Positions 15,478 through 23,741 of a stretch of 64,000 nt of DNA are shown one piece after another. The translations under genes and the position numbers were made by a program. This DNA is from Sideroxyarcus emersonii (GTDB lineage Bacteria > Pseudomonadota > Gammaproteobacteria > Burkholderiales > Gallionellaceae), in assembly GCF_021654335.1 (NCBI RefSeq), contig NZ_AP023423.1, positions 1,177,001 to 1,241,000 of the forward strand, written 5' to 3'. The notes under the pieces were generated by a model that had not been told where the DNA came from, did no database searches, and saw only the letters and a program-made list of their open reading frames with translations. Within the stretch, counting starts at the first letter, position 1. Each line of letters opens with the position of its first letter.

Positions 15478-17374
15478 GCCGGTCGCCATGCAGCGCGTCG
15501 AACTGAGCCTGCTAAAGGAGCATGCCTCCGAAGCGGCCTTGCTGCTGGCCGATCTTGCCTGCTTCGACCCGGAGGTCAGCGAGGTCACTGCAGCCGATCT
15601 GCCTGAACTTCCCGGCGAGGGGTACCGGCAGGTTTTTGCCGAATGCCGTTCCCGTCTCGACAAGATCCTCCTGCATTACGGCCTGCCTGACAGCGAAGGG
15701 CCGGTTTCGCCCACGCAGCCGGTCAGCCTGGCGAAACTTGCCGAACTCGATGAGTGGCTGAGGACGCTGTGGGATACCTGTTCCGAAGATCAGGAGCAGA
15801 TGCGCAAATTGCGCGACGACCATCGGCGCACAGCGCAGATGCTCAAGGCGCTGGGCCAGTTCATGGACCTCAATATCGACCTCACCCTGTTGCAGAAGAA
15901 CAGCCGTGTGCTGGACATCCGCGTCGGTACGCTGCCTCGCGCCAACGCGCAGCGTTTCGCTGAGGCGCTCGGCATGGCCGGATATGTCGCCATCGATTTC
16001 TTTACCGGCCCGGAGCAGGTGCACCTGATCATTGCCGGCACCACGGGACGCTCTGCTGAAGTGGAGCGGGTACTGCAAGCTGCAGGCTGGCGCATGACGG
16101 ACATTCCCACGGAATTCCGTGGGCGTCCGGCGGAGGTTCGCCAGGAGCTGATCCAGCGCATGGCTCGCCTGGAGCAGCAGCAAGCGGAACTGCAGCGCAG
16201 CACGGATGCTGCACAGAGTCAGTTGCGCGACCGCCTGCTCGATGCGGGGCAGCAGCTTGCCCGTGCCGCCCCGTTTGCCGAGCTTGCGGTCCTGATGCGC
16301 GGTCGCGGCAACCTGGTCATGGTCAGCGGCTGGATACCGAAAGGCCGAGCTGCGCAGTTGCACGCCATGCTGGAACATCGCTTCGGCGACCGCTTTGTGT
16401 TGCACGCGCGCGATCCGATCCCGCAGGAGCATATGCGGGTCCCGTCGCTGATCAGCCATCACCGCTGGTTGCGTCCCTTTGCCAGCCTGGTGCTGAATTA
16501 TGGTGTGCCGCGCTACGACGAGATCGACCCGACCGTACTGTTCGCCCTTTCCTATGTGCTGATGTTCGGCATGATGTTCGGCGATGTGGGGCAAGGGGCG
16601 ACGATCGCCCTTGCCGGTGCATTGTTACGGCGGCGCCTGGGGCAATATGCCGCACTGGCCGTTGCGGCGGGCATCAGTTCCGCCTTTTTCGGCCTGCTCT
16701 ATGGCAGCGTGTTCGGCTTCGAACAGCTGCTGCCGGCCTTGTGGATGCCGCCGCTTTCCGATCCCCTGCGCATGCTGGGCGTGGCTCTGGGCTGGGGGAT
16801 AGGTTTCATCGTGCTGGCCACGGCACTGACCATCCGCAACCGCATCGCAGCGGGGCGAATGCGGGAGGCGCTGCTCGACAGCCACGGTGCGGCAGGACTG
16901 TCGCTGTACCTGGGGCTGGTGTTTGCCGGTTACCGCTACGCCACCGCAGGGACATTCGGGATCGCCACCTTGTTGCTGGTATGCAGCTCGCTGGGCATGA
17001 TCATTGCCCATTCGTGGCAGCACAGCAGCGGTGCGGCGACCTGGGAGCGGATACTGATCGCCCTGATGGAAGGCTTCGAGACGGTGATGGGCTATGTTTC
17101 AAACACGCTGTCTTTCCTGCGGCTGGCGGCATTCAGCCTCAACCATGTGGCGCTGACCATCGCCATCTTTACCATCGGCAGCATGATGCATGCGACGGGA
17201 TACTGGGTCAGCGTGGTGCTGGGCAATATCTTCATCCTGCTGCTGGAAGGCGGCATCGTGGCCATCCAGACGCTGCGCCTGGAATACTATGAGGGTTTCT
17301 CGCGTTTCTTCAGCGGCGACGGACGGGCTTTCCGTCCGCTTACGCTGGGCGGCAAGCGCGAATGGGCCAGCTAG
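15470..17374 (+). CDS. A/V-type ATPase membrane subunit I (116 kDa/subunit a family)
   Basis: Subunit I supplies the two half-channels through which ions reach the rotor ring. The 634 aa protein has a soluble N-terminal half (about residues 1-330) with coiled-coil arms, then a C-terminal half with about eight membrane helices. The hallmark FALSYVLMFGMMFGDVGQG lies near 350-368, and ETVMGYVSNTLSFLRLAAF near 536-554 contains the conserved Arg facing the ring. The ATG at 15470 overlaps the subunit C gene. It is the last gene of the first block; the ring gene K is about 5.9 kb away. Confidence 0.93.
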   Translation: MFKPVAMQRVELSLLKEHASEAALLLADLACFDPEVSEVTAADLPELPGEGYRQVFAECRSRLDKILLHYGLPDSEGPVSPTQPVSLAKLAELDEWLRTLWDTCSEDQEQMRKLRDDHRRTAQMLKALGQFMDLNIDLTLLQKNSRVLDIRVGTLPRANAQRFAEALGMAGYVAIDFFTGPEQVHLIIAGTTGRSAEVERVLQAAGWRMTDIPTEFRGRPAEVRQELIQRMARLEQQQAELQRSTDAAQSQLRDRLLDAGQQLARAAPFAELAVLMRGRGNLVMVSGWIPKGRAAQLHAMLEHRFGDRFVLHARDPIPQEHMRVPSLISHHRWLRPFASLVLNYGVPRYDEIDPTVLFALSYVLMFGMMFGDVGQGATIALAGALLRRRLGQYAALAVAAGISSAFFGLLYGSVFGFEQLLPALWMPPLSDPLRMLGVALGWGIGFIVLATALTIRNRIAAGRMREALLDSHGAAGLSLYLGLVFAGYRYATAGTFGIATLLLVCSSLGMIIAHSWQHSSGAATWERILIALMEGFETVMGYVSNTLSFLRLAAFSLNHVALTIAIFTIGSMMHATGYWVSVVLGNIFILLLEGGIVAIQTLRLEYYEGFSRFFSGDGRAFRPLTLGGKREWAS

Positions 17375-17466
17375 ATTTCCCCTCTCCAGATTTTCAAGCA
17401 TCCGCCTGGCGGGGCCGGAGAGGCTGGCGCATGCCTGATGCGGGAGATGGTTTCGTCTAAAATATA

Positions 17467-17493
17467 TTGCAATAAACGTATTTGCGGTAGAAT
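17467..17493 (+). promoter_or_regulatory. Candidate promoter of the Pal-like gene
   Basis: TTGCAA at 17467-17472 and TAGAAT at 17488-17493 are separated by 15 bases, slightly short for sigma-70. They lie 69 bases upstream of the lipoprotein start, in the gap after ATPase subunit I, so the following genes need not depend on the ATPase promoter. Confidence 0.35.
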
Positions 17494-17536
17494 GCGCGCC
17501 ACGCGTTCATGCCTGGCACGCGTGTTTTACGAATGA

Positions 17537-17550
17537 TTTTCAATTGAAAA
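17537..17550. promoter_or_regulatory. 14-bp perfect palindrome upstream of the Pal-like gene
   Basis: TTTTCAATTGAAAA is a perfect palindrome directly before the ribosome-binding site (GAGGAG) of the lipoprotein gene, preceded by GAATGA. Its AT-rich form resembles operators of dimeric repressors and, loosely, a Fur box. In the transcript it would lie next to the ribosome-binding site. Confidence 0.3.
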
Positions 17551-17561
17551 CGAGGAGTGTT

Positions 17562-18071
17562 ATGAAGAGTTATATCGCCGCACTGTTGGTTGCATTGTCG
17601 CTGGTTGCCTGTGCATCGAGCAACAAGACCGATACATCCAAATCGCCGACCCAGGACAACGCAAAGCAGGCGCAAGCGGATGCCAACAGCGCCCAAGTGG
17701 CTGCGGCCGAGCAGGCGCAGCTGCTTCAGCAATTGAGGAAAGATAGCGTCTATTTTGACTATAAGAAATCGGCCGTGAAATCCGAATTTGGCGAGGTGAT
17801 CAAGAAACAGGCCGAATTCATTCGCGCCCACAAGAACGACACCGTGACCCTGGAAGGCAACTGCGACGAGCGCGGCAGCGACAAATACAACCTGGCGCTG
17901 GGAAGTCGGCGTGCCGATGCGGTCAGCCGTCAACTGCAGCTCCTGGGCGTGCCGAAGGCGCAGATCAAGCTGGTCAGCTATGGCAAAGAGAAGCCCCGTT
18001 CTGCCTGTCATGACGAAAGCTGCTGGAAAGACAACCGCCGGGTCGATTTCAACCACAAACTGAACCAGTGA
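17562..18071 (+). CDS. pal: Peptidoglycan-associated lipoprotein (Pal/OmpA family)
   Basis: Pal anchors the outer membrane to peptidoglycan. The 169 aa protein has a signal peptide ending in the lipobox LVAC (Cys about residue 17), an Ala/Gln-rich linker, and an OmpA domain with VYFDYKKSAV, then GNCDERGSDKYNLALGSRRA, then a C-terminal NRRVDF. The Asp and Arg that bind diaminopimelate are present (DERG, NRR). Three Cys in the domain (GNC and CHDESC) could form a disulfide. The ATG at 17562 follows GAGGAG. It is separate from tolQRAB and lies between the two ATPase blocks. It could be a second Pal-like protein rather than the Tol-linked one. Confidence 0.85.
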   Translation: MKSYIAALLVALSLVACASSNKTDTSKSPTQDNAKQAQADANSAQVAAAEQAQLLQQLRKDSVYFDYKKSAVKSEFGEVIKKQAEFIRAHKNDTVTLEGNCDERGSDKYNLALGSRRADAVSRQLQLLGVPKAQIKLVSYGKEKPRSACHDESCWKDNRRVDFNHKLNQ

Positions 18072-18094
18072 TTTGCAGAGCAGTGTCAGAGTTG

Positions 18095-18120
18095 GAGGGG
18101 CGCAAGCCCCTCTCTTTTTT
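18095..18120 (+). terminator. Terminator after pal
   Basis: A perfect 7-bp stem GAGGGGC/GCCCCTC closed by a GCAA tetraloop is followed by TCTTTTTT. It lies 23 bases after the pal stop, so pal is probably a single-gene transcript. Confidence 0.85.
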
Positions 18121-18148
18121 GGATACAGGCGGTGACGCTGTCTTCTGA

Positions 18149-19468
18149 TTGCATGCCGTGTTTCTGGGGAGCGATTTGAATTCCTTCAAAAACTGGAAAA
18201 GCCACTTGGTCTTCTGGATCGGTGCCTGCGCGGTCGGCGTGGTCTCAATCTTGTTTGCGCTTGCCAGCAACCAGGCGCAAGCCCTCTTTCGCAAAACCGT
18301 TTCCATTTCTCCGTTGCTTCCGTTGATCGTCACGCCGATCGGCTTTGCAGCGGTGGTCTATCTGACTCGGCGTTTTTTTCCGGCCGCACAAGGCAGCGGC
18401 ATCCCTCAAACCATCGCCGCCCTGGAAACCCCGTCTGCCGGTTTGCGCGGTGCCATGCTTTCCTTGCGGATAGCTGTAGCGAAGATATTCCTCACCATCA
18501 TGGGCCTGCTATCGGGTGCTTCGATCGGGCGCGAAGGACCGACCGTGCAGATCGGCGCTTCGATCATGCATAACCTGGGCCGGTTCGCGCATTACTCGCG
18601 CAACGAACTCGACAAGGGACTGATCCTGGCAGGCGGTGCGGCAGGGATCGCGGCCGCTTTCAACACTCCGCTGGCCGGGATCGTATTCGCCATCGAAGAG
18701 CTGAGTCGCGCCTTCGAACAGCGCACCAGCGGTACGATACTGATCGCAGTGATCCTGGCGGGCATCGTGTCGCTGGCGATGCTGGGTAACTATGCCTACT
18801 TCGGCCATACTTCGGTCACCCTGGCGCTGAACGGCGAATGGGCCGCCGTCGTTGCTTGCGGACTCGCTGGAGGCTTGCTGGGGGGCGCGTTCAGCCGCTT
18901 GCTGATTCTGTCCAGCCGCGGCCTGCCCGGCAGGGCAGGCGTGTTGATGCAAGAAAGGCCGGTGGTGTTTGCGATGCTGTGTGGCCTGCTCCTGGCCATG
19001 CTTGGCATCGCTTCCGGCAGTACGATCTATGGTACCGGCTATGACGAAGCAAGGGGGATACTGGAAGGCACCCGGGCAACCGAGGGGTTTGGTTTCTACA
19101 AAATGCTGGCGACGATAGTGAGCTATCTTAGCGGGATTCCCGGCGGGATATTCGCGCCGTCCCTTGCGGTGGGGTCAGGATTCGGTGCATCGCTCGCCAC
19201 GGTGATGCCGGGGGTGCCTATGCAGGCCATGGTGATCCTGGGCATGGTGGCCTATTTCTCGGGTGTGGTGCAAACACCGATCACCGCTTTTGTGATCGTG
19301 ATGGAGATGACGGATGACCACAATATGCTGCTGCCGCTGATGGCGACCTCCTTCATCGCTTTCGGCGTATCGCGGATCGTTTGCCCGGTTTCGCTATACC
19401 AGGCCCTGGCACAGAGATTCCTGTCCGGCAAGAGTGCCGAAGAGCCTGCAAAGTCCGGCATGTCCTGA
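18149..19468 (+). CDS. clcA: CLC-family chloride channel/H+-Cl- exchanger
   Basis: The protein (439 aa from TTG 18149) carries the CLC selectivity motifs in order: GSGIP near 82-86, GREGPTVQIG near 127-136, GGIFAPSLAVGSGFG near 330, and an LYQALA Tyr near the C-terminus. Both glutamates of exchangers seem present: the gating Glu in GREGP, and Glu in AIEEL matching the internal proton Glu of E. coli ClcA. It is therefore predicted to be a 2Cl-/H+ antiporter. No ATG start fits. TTG 18149, GTG 18158 and TTG 18176 (with GGGGAG just upstream) are candidates. It lies inside the split ATPase locus. Confidence 0.9.
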   Translation: MHAVFLGSDLNSFKNWKSHLVFWIGACAVGVVSILFALASNQAQALFRKTVSISPLLPLIVTPIGFAAVVYLTRRFFPAAQGSGIPQTIAALETPSAGLRGAMLSLRIAVAKIFLTIMGLLSGASIGREGPTVQIGASIMHNLGRFAHYSRNELDKGLILAGGAAGIAAAFNTPLAGIVFAIEELSRAFEQRTSGTILIAVILAGIVSLAMLGNYAYFGHTSVTLALNGEWAAVVACGLAGGLLGGAFSRLLILSSRGLPGRAGVLMQERPVVFAMLCGLLLAMLGIASGSTIYGTGYDEARGILEGTRATEGFGFYKMLATIVSYLSGIPGGIFAPSLAVGSGFGASLATVMPGVPMQAMVILGMVAYFSGVVQTPITAFVIVMEMTDDHNMLLPLMATSFIAFGVSRIVCPVSLYQALAQRFLSGKSAEEPAKSGMS

Positions 19469-19647
19469 GAGGTGCGGACTCCATTTGCCATCAGTCTGGC
19501 GGCGGGACAACCGGCTTCGGGGAATTGCCGACCGGGCATTGCACACCTGCCGCAGCATTCGGTAGCCAGCCATGGGTATCCCGGCCAGGATGCCGATGAT
19601 ATATTTGTTGTACTAAAAATGGCGTCGGCTTGAATCGGGGATCTCAA

Positions 19648-20133
19648 ATGAAAAAATTGCATGCTGTTGCATTCGCCTTGGCAATCCTGCCTTTTGCCGC
19701 AATGGCCGCCGATCAGGGGCTGTACTACGTCGCAGCCGGTGCGGGCACCGGCGGGGCCAATTACAGTATCGGGGCTGGGACGAACGTGGACATACTGGAG
19801 ATCAGTTCGATCAAACTGGGCGGCGTCGAGGGCAATGGCTCCGCCAGGTTCGAGGGTTTGTCGCTGGTCCAGAATGCGACCCCGGTGCATGATTTCAATT
19901 TGATGTTTCGCGTCGGTTTCGGCAGGACGACCACGACTTTTGCCAATGGCGCTTCTGCCATCAGGACCGGTTTCAGCAACGGCGTCATCTTCGGTCTTGG
20001 CGGACAATACCAGTTAAACAGGCACCTAGCGGTCCGTAGCGAGCTGAATCGCATCACTTATGCCGCCTCTGCCGACGGCAGGCTGGTCGGGATCGGCTAT
20101 CCCGTATCGGTCAGCGCATTGGTGAGCTTCTGA
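19648..20133 (+). CDS. Small outer-membrane beta-barrel protein
   Basis: A 161 aa protein with a clear signal peptide (MKK, hydrophobic core, PFAAMA cleavage) followed by alternating polar/hydrophobic strands and a C-terminal aromatic residue (ALVSF), typical of an eight-stranded OmpA/OmpX-like or Opa-like barrel. The segment VIFGLGGQYQLNRHLAVRSELNRI resembles late strands of OmpA-type domains. The frame extends 18 bases upstream to a TTG, but the ATG at 19648 starts the signal peptide. Ligand and role are unknown. Confidence 0.7.
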   Translation: MKKLHAVAFALAILPFAAMAADQGLYYVAAGAGTGGANYSIGAGTNVDILEISSIKLGGVEGNGSARFEGLSLVQNATPVHDFNLMFRVGFGRTTTTFANGASAIRTGFSNGVIFGLGGQYQLNRHLAVRSELNRITYAASADGRLVGIGYPVSVSALVSF

Positions 20134-20177
20134 TCTCCTGAATCAGCTGCCCGCTGCAAGGGCCCGATCATCCGGGC

Positions 20178-20196
20178 TGCGCTTGAGGCGCATTTT
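20178..20196 (+). terminator. Possible weak terminator after the barrel gene
   Basis: A 5-bp stem TGCGC/GCGCA with loop TTGAG is followed by TTTT. Another weak GCCCG/CGGGC stem lies just before it (20162-20177). Together they may end the barrel transcript, but both stems are short. Confidence 0.35.
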
Positions 20197-20294
20197 GACT
20201 CCGTGCGGAACAAGGCGTAAGTTTGGCGCTCAAGCGCGGTTCGACGTGTTTTCGGGAATCGCCGGGGTCGGGAAAACAGCGGGAAGGGGGCAGC

Positions 20295-21329
20295 ATGAAA
20301 TATCGCTTGCTGGGCCGTACTGGCTTGTATGTCTCTGAAATGTGCCTGGGTGCCATGACCTTCGGCGGCGATGGATTCTGGAAAGTCATGGGTGGCCTGG
20401 ACCAGGCGGCGGTGAACGCGCTGGTCAAGCAGGCCCATGCTGCAGGAATCAATTTTATCGATACGGCCAACGTCTACTCCCTGGGACAATCCGAAATGCG
20501 TGTCGGGCAGGCCATCAAGGATCTGGGCTTGCCTCGCAACGAACTGGTGATTGCCACCAAGGCGACTGGCATCATGAACGATCTGCCCAACGGTCGCGGC
20601 CAGTCGCGCTATCACCTGATGAATGAACTGGATGCCAGCCTGCGGCGCCTCCAACTGGATCATATCGATCTGTATCAATTGCACGGCTTCGACCCGCTGA
20701 CGCCGCTGGAAGAATCGCTGGCGACATTGAACGACATGGTGCGCTCGGGCAAGGTGCGCTACATCGGCCTGTGCAACATGGCGGCCTGGCAGATCATGAA
20801 GGCATTGTCGATTTCGGACGCCAAGGGATGGGAGCGCTTTGCCAGCGTCCAGGCCTACTACACCCTGGCCGGGCGAGATCTCGAACGCGAAATCATTCCC
20901 CTGATCGGCGACCAGAAACTGGGACTGATGGTCTGGAGCCCGCTGGCGGGCGGATTGCTGAGCGGAAAGTATGGTCGTGACGGCAAAGGGCCTGCCGGTA
21001 GCCGTCGCAACGAATTCGACTTTCCCGTCGTCGACAAAGAGCGTGCCTATGCCTGCGTGGACGTCATGCATCCGATCGCGGCCAGGCGCGGCGTGAGCGT
21101 TGCGCAAATCGCCCTGGCCTGGCTGCTGGCGCAACCAGCGGTATCGTCGGTCATCATCGGAGCCAGGACCGTGGAACAGCTGCATGACAATATCGGTGCG
21201 ACGCAACTTTGCCTGACCCCGGAAGAGCTGGCAGAGCTGGACAGGGTGAGCAGGTTGCCGGCCGAATACCCGGGCTGGATGCTGGAATTGCAGGGGAAGT
21301 ACAGGGAGGTTCAGCCGGTGTGCAATTAG
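20295..21329 (+). CDS. Aldo/keto reductase
   Basis: A 344 aa NADPH-dependent oxidoreductase of the aldo/keto reductase superfamily. The tetrad residues can be seen: Asp and Tyr in FIDTANVYSLGQSE (about 55-68), Lys in VIATKATG (near 88), and His in YQLHGFD (near 130). The cofactor region near SVIIGARTVEQL (about 295) is also present. The ATG at 20295 is chosen because the protein then starts with the family's MKYRLLGRTGLYVSE; GGGGGCAGC precedes it. Its substrate cannot be told from sequence. It stands between the barrel gene and the YeiH-type gene. Confidence 0.9.
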   Translation: MKYRLLGRTGLYVSEMCLGAMTFGGDGFWKVMGGLDQAAVNALVKQAHAAGINFIDTANVYSLGQSEMRVGQAIKDLGLPRNELVIATKATGIMNDLPNGRGQSRYHLMNELDASLRRLQLDHIDLYQLHGFDPLTPLEESLATLNDMVRSGKVRYIGLCNMAAWQIMKALSISDAKGWERFASVQAYYTLAGRDLEREIIPLIGDQKLGLMVWSPLAGGLLSGKYGRDGKGPAGSRRNEFDFPVVDKERAYACVDVMHPIAARRGVSVAQIALAWLLAQPAVSSVIIGARTVEQLHDNIGATQLCLTPEELAELDRVSRLPAEYPGWMLELQGKYREVQPVCN

Positions 21330-21477
21330 ACCGGGAACATCGACAAAGCGCAGTGTGTTTGCAACAGGGCAGTGGCTGCAAGGAGGAAGAACTAAAGCGG
21401 AATGTCTCCGGTGGTGCATCGCATGGAGGGACTCGGCACAGTACCGGCAACAGATCTTAACCAATCAAGGGGGGCAC

Positions 21478-22881
21478 ATGGAAAAGACTCAGGATGCTTG
21501 GAACGAAAACGGCGAACCTCGGAAGGTACGCAGCATGGGATGGCGGGAGCTGTATCTGAAGGAGGACTGGTGGGCCATCTATCTGGGGTTGGGCATCATC
21601 CTTGCCGCGTATCTCTTCTTCATCAATGGCAGCAGCATCAAGTGGATCGCCATCAGTCCGGCGAAGTGGCATACACCGGATGAAGCGTGGGCGAACTTCA
21701 CCGGCCATCTCAACCAGTATCTGATGCAATTCGTCATGTGGTCGCTGATCTTTACGGTCAGCCTCAAGGCCCTCAGGTTCAAGCTGTCGGAATTCCTGCC
21801 GTCGTTCCTGTTCGTCTACGTCTTTTCCATCGTCATATTCACCGTCGGGGCATGGGATCAGGCGAGCCGCTACAATCTGGAACCGCCTTTGCTGGCGCTG
21901 GCATTGGGGCTGCTGATCTCGAATCTGGGCGGCTTGCCCAAATGGATGGATGCCGGATTCCGCGTGGAGTACTACATCAAGACGGGGATCGTGCTGCTCG
22001 GAGCCACGCTGCCTTTCACGTTGATCGTGTGGGCGGGGCCGGTGGCCGTGGTGCAGGCAACCATCGTTTCGGTCACCACCTTCGCGGTGATCTATTTCAC
22101 GGCCAAGCGCATGGGGCTGGACCGGCGCCTGGCCGCCACGCTTGGCGCGGGGGGCGCGGTTTGCGGTGTGTCCGGTGCGATCGCAATCGCCGGTGCCGTG
22201 GGGGCCAAGAAGGAACATGCGCCTATCGCCATCACGATGGTGATCGTATGGGCGATCGTCATGATCTTCCTGTTGCCGCTGGCCTCGCGTGCCCTGCAGT
22301 TGCATACCGGGGTCGCCGGCGCGTGGATAGGCACTTCCGAATTCGCCGACGCAGCTGGTTTTGCCGCGGCACAGGCCTACGGCAACCTGGCAGGAAATGT
22401 CCCCGGCATCGCCGGTACTGCGGATGACGCGGTATTCGGTTTCACCCTGATGAAAGTGATCGGCCGCGACGTGTGGATCGGCGTGTGGGCGTTCCTGTTC
22501 GCGTTGATCGCGACCACCCGCTGGGAAGTGAAAGCCGGCAGCAAGCCGGATGCAGCCGAGATCTGGTGGCGGTTTCCGAAGTTCGTACTGGGTTTCTTCG
22601 TGGCCTCAGTACTCATCACCGTGATCGCATCCGGCTACAGCCAGGCTGACTACAACAAGATCGTCAAACCTGACCTCGTCGTCCCGATATTGAATCTGCG
22701 GACCTGGGCGTTCATCTTCTGTTTCTTCAGCATCGGCCTCACCACCCGCTTCCGCGAACTGGCCAGTGCCGGCGTCAAACCCTTCCTGGCCTTCACCAGC
22801 GGGGTGGTGGTGAACGTGATCCTTGGTTTCGTGCTGTCCACGATGGTGTTTGCGAATTACTGGTCGAACCTGAAACATTGA
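21478..22881 (+). CDS. YeiH/UPF0324-family membrane protein (putative sulfate exporter family)
   Basis: A 467 aa polytopic protein of the YeiH family (PF03601), often named putative sulfate exporter, though the substrate is not firmly established. Family motifs include the ALALGLLISN segment, GIVLLGATLPF, LGAGGAVCGVSGAIAIAGAVGAKKE and the central AGNVPGIAGTADDAVFG. It is longer than the usual ~340 aa because of an extra N-terminal region with about two additional membrane helices. The ATG at 21478 follows AAGGGGGG; the longer open frame to 21355 is not supported by a ribosome-binding site. A Cys-rich mini-protein follows 59 bases later. Confidence 0.82.
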   Translation: MEKTQDAWNENGEPRKVRSMGWRELYLKEDWWAIYLGLGIILAAYLFFINGSSIKWIAISPAKWHTPDEAWANFTGHLNQYLMQFVMWSLIFTVSLKALRFKLSEFLPSFLFVYVFSIVIFTVGAWDQASRYNLEPPLLALALGLLISNLGGLPKWMDAGFRVEYYIKTGIVLLGATLPFTLIVWAGPVAVVQATIVSVTTFAVIYFTAKRMGLDRRLAATLGAGGAVCGVSGAIAIAGAVGAKKEHAPIAITMVIVWAIVMIFLLPLASRALQLHTGVAGAWIGTSEFADAAGFAAAQAYGNLAGNVPGIAGTADDAVFGFTLMKVIGRDVWIGVWAFLFALIATTRWEVKAGSKPDAAEIWWRFPKFVLGFFVASVLITVIASGYSQADYNKIVKPDLVVPILNLRTWAFIFCFFSIGLTTRFRELASAGVKPFLAFTSGVVVNVILGFVLSTMVFANYWSNLKH

Positions 22882-22940
22882 TCGGCATGCGCATCCCCGG
22901 CCCTTGCCGCGGGTGCGCATGCACCGCTATGGAGGTTCTG

Positions 22941-23141
22941 ATGGCTAAAGATGCAGATCGGGAATGCTGTTTCAACTGCGTGCATTTCCGCAATTCGCCG
23001 GAATATCTGGAGAGCGTCTATCGGGGACTGCAGACCATGAGTTCCGGGCATGCTTCGGTACGCAAGGACGACGGTATCTGCGTGCTGCACGATCTGTACC
23101 TGTCGGCCGATGCCCGATGCGAACAGTACATTGGTGCGTGA
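22941..23141 (+). CDS. Small Cys-rich protein, probable metal or Fe-S site
   Basis: A 66 aa protein with GGAGG at 22931-22935 before the ATG. Cysteines lie at 9, 10, 13, 47 and 60 in the pattern CC-x2-C, then GIC and RCEQY. The C-x2-C-x-HF beginning and the final C-x2-Y are typical of small metal-binding or iron-sulfur mini-proteins that end in a Cys before an aromatic residue. No signal peptide is present, so it is probably cytoplasmic. It lies between the YeiH-type gene and the ATPase ring gene. Function unknown. Confidence 0.65.
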   Translation: MAKDADRECCFNCVHFRNSPEYLESVYRGLQTMSSGHASVRKDDGICVLHDLYLSADARCEQYIGA

Positions 23142-23142
23142 G

Positions 23143-23256
23143 ATGAGCGCGGTCATCACAGCCAGACGCGGCGGGATCTGCACCGGTATGGCCTGCGCCA
23201 GGACTGTCGTGGACAACCGTTGCGGGGAATACGACCCGGACGCGCATTTGTCGTAA
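23143..23256 (+). CDS. Candidate 37-residue Cys-rich peptide
   Basis: A short frame beginning 1 base after the stop of the previous Cys-rich gene. It encodes 37 residues with Cys at 13, 18 and 27. Its pattern GIC-x13-RC-x2-Y closely copies the end of the upstream protein (GIC-x12-RC-x2-Y), which supports translation. The ribosome-binding site is weak (GTGAG). It may be a second subunit, a diverged duplicate of the C-terminal half, or a decayed remnant. Confidence 0.35.
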   Translation: MSAVITARRGGICTGMACARTVVDNRCGEYDPDAHLS

Positions 23257-23294
23257 GATTCGGAATACCGGAATTCAACGAGAAAGGATCAACC

Positions 23295-23741
23295 ATGTAC
23301 TGGCTCACTGCAATGATCGGCCTGAACCTGCTGCTTACCCTGGGCGTGGGTATCTATCTGGAGTTCCGCCCGATGCGGGACGGCGTGCGTGCGCAGCGCT
23401 GGTGGAGGGGGACGATGGCGGCAAACCTGCTGCTGTTCGTGTCCGCCAGCATCGGATTACTGGCGCTGGGCATGCACGATGCGGTGGCGCAGGAAACGGC
23501 TACAGCGCACGGCGAGATATCCGTCGGCCTGGGGCTGGCATTGCTCGGAGCCGGCCTGCCGACCGGACTGGCGGCTTTCGGTGCCGGGCTGGCGGTCGGG
23601 CCGGTGGGGGCCGCATCTCTTGCCATCATCTCCGAAAAACCGGAAATGTTCGGCCGTACGCTGATCTACCTGGGGCTGGCTGAAGGTATCGCCATCTATG
23701 GCCTGGTGGTCACCATCCTGCTGCTGGGCAAGATCGCATGA
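23295..23741 (+). CDS. A/V-type ATPase rotor ring subunit K (proteolipid)
   Basis: Subunit K forms the ion-carrying ring. In this 148 aa protein the ring hairpin is the second half: a Gly/Ala-rich helix (about 77-105) and a final helix (about 122-146) with the ion-binding Glu at 130 in LAEGIAIYG. Residues 1-64 hold two extra hydrophobic segments joined by an Arg-rich loop; they do not look like a ring hairpin. A signal-peptidase-like AVAQE follows near 63-67. The ATG at 23295 follows GAGAAAGGAT. The stop overlaps subunit F (ATGA). Whether the ion is H+ or Na+ cannot be decided here. Confidence 0.88.
   Translation: MYWLTAMIGLNLLLTLGVGIYLEFRPMRDGVRAQRWWRGTMAANLLLFVSASIGLLALGMHDAVAQETATAHGEISVGLGLALLGAGLPTGLAAFGAGLAVGPVGAASLAIISEKPEMFGRTLIYLGLAEGIAIYGLVVTILLLGKIA

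Noticed and set aside
17375..23294. A mobile element or genomic island between the ATPase blocks
   Set aside because: No transposase, integrase, tRNA target or terminal repeats are visible, and base composition looks like the flanks by eye. The split remains notable, but insertion by a mobile element is not supported.
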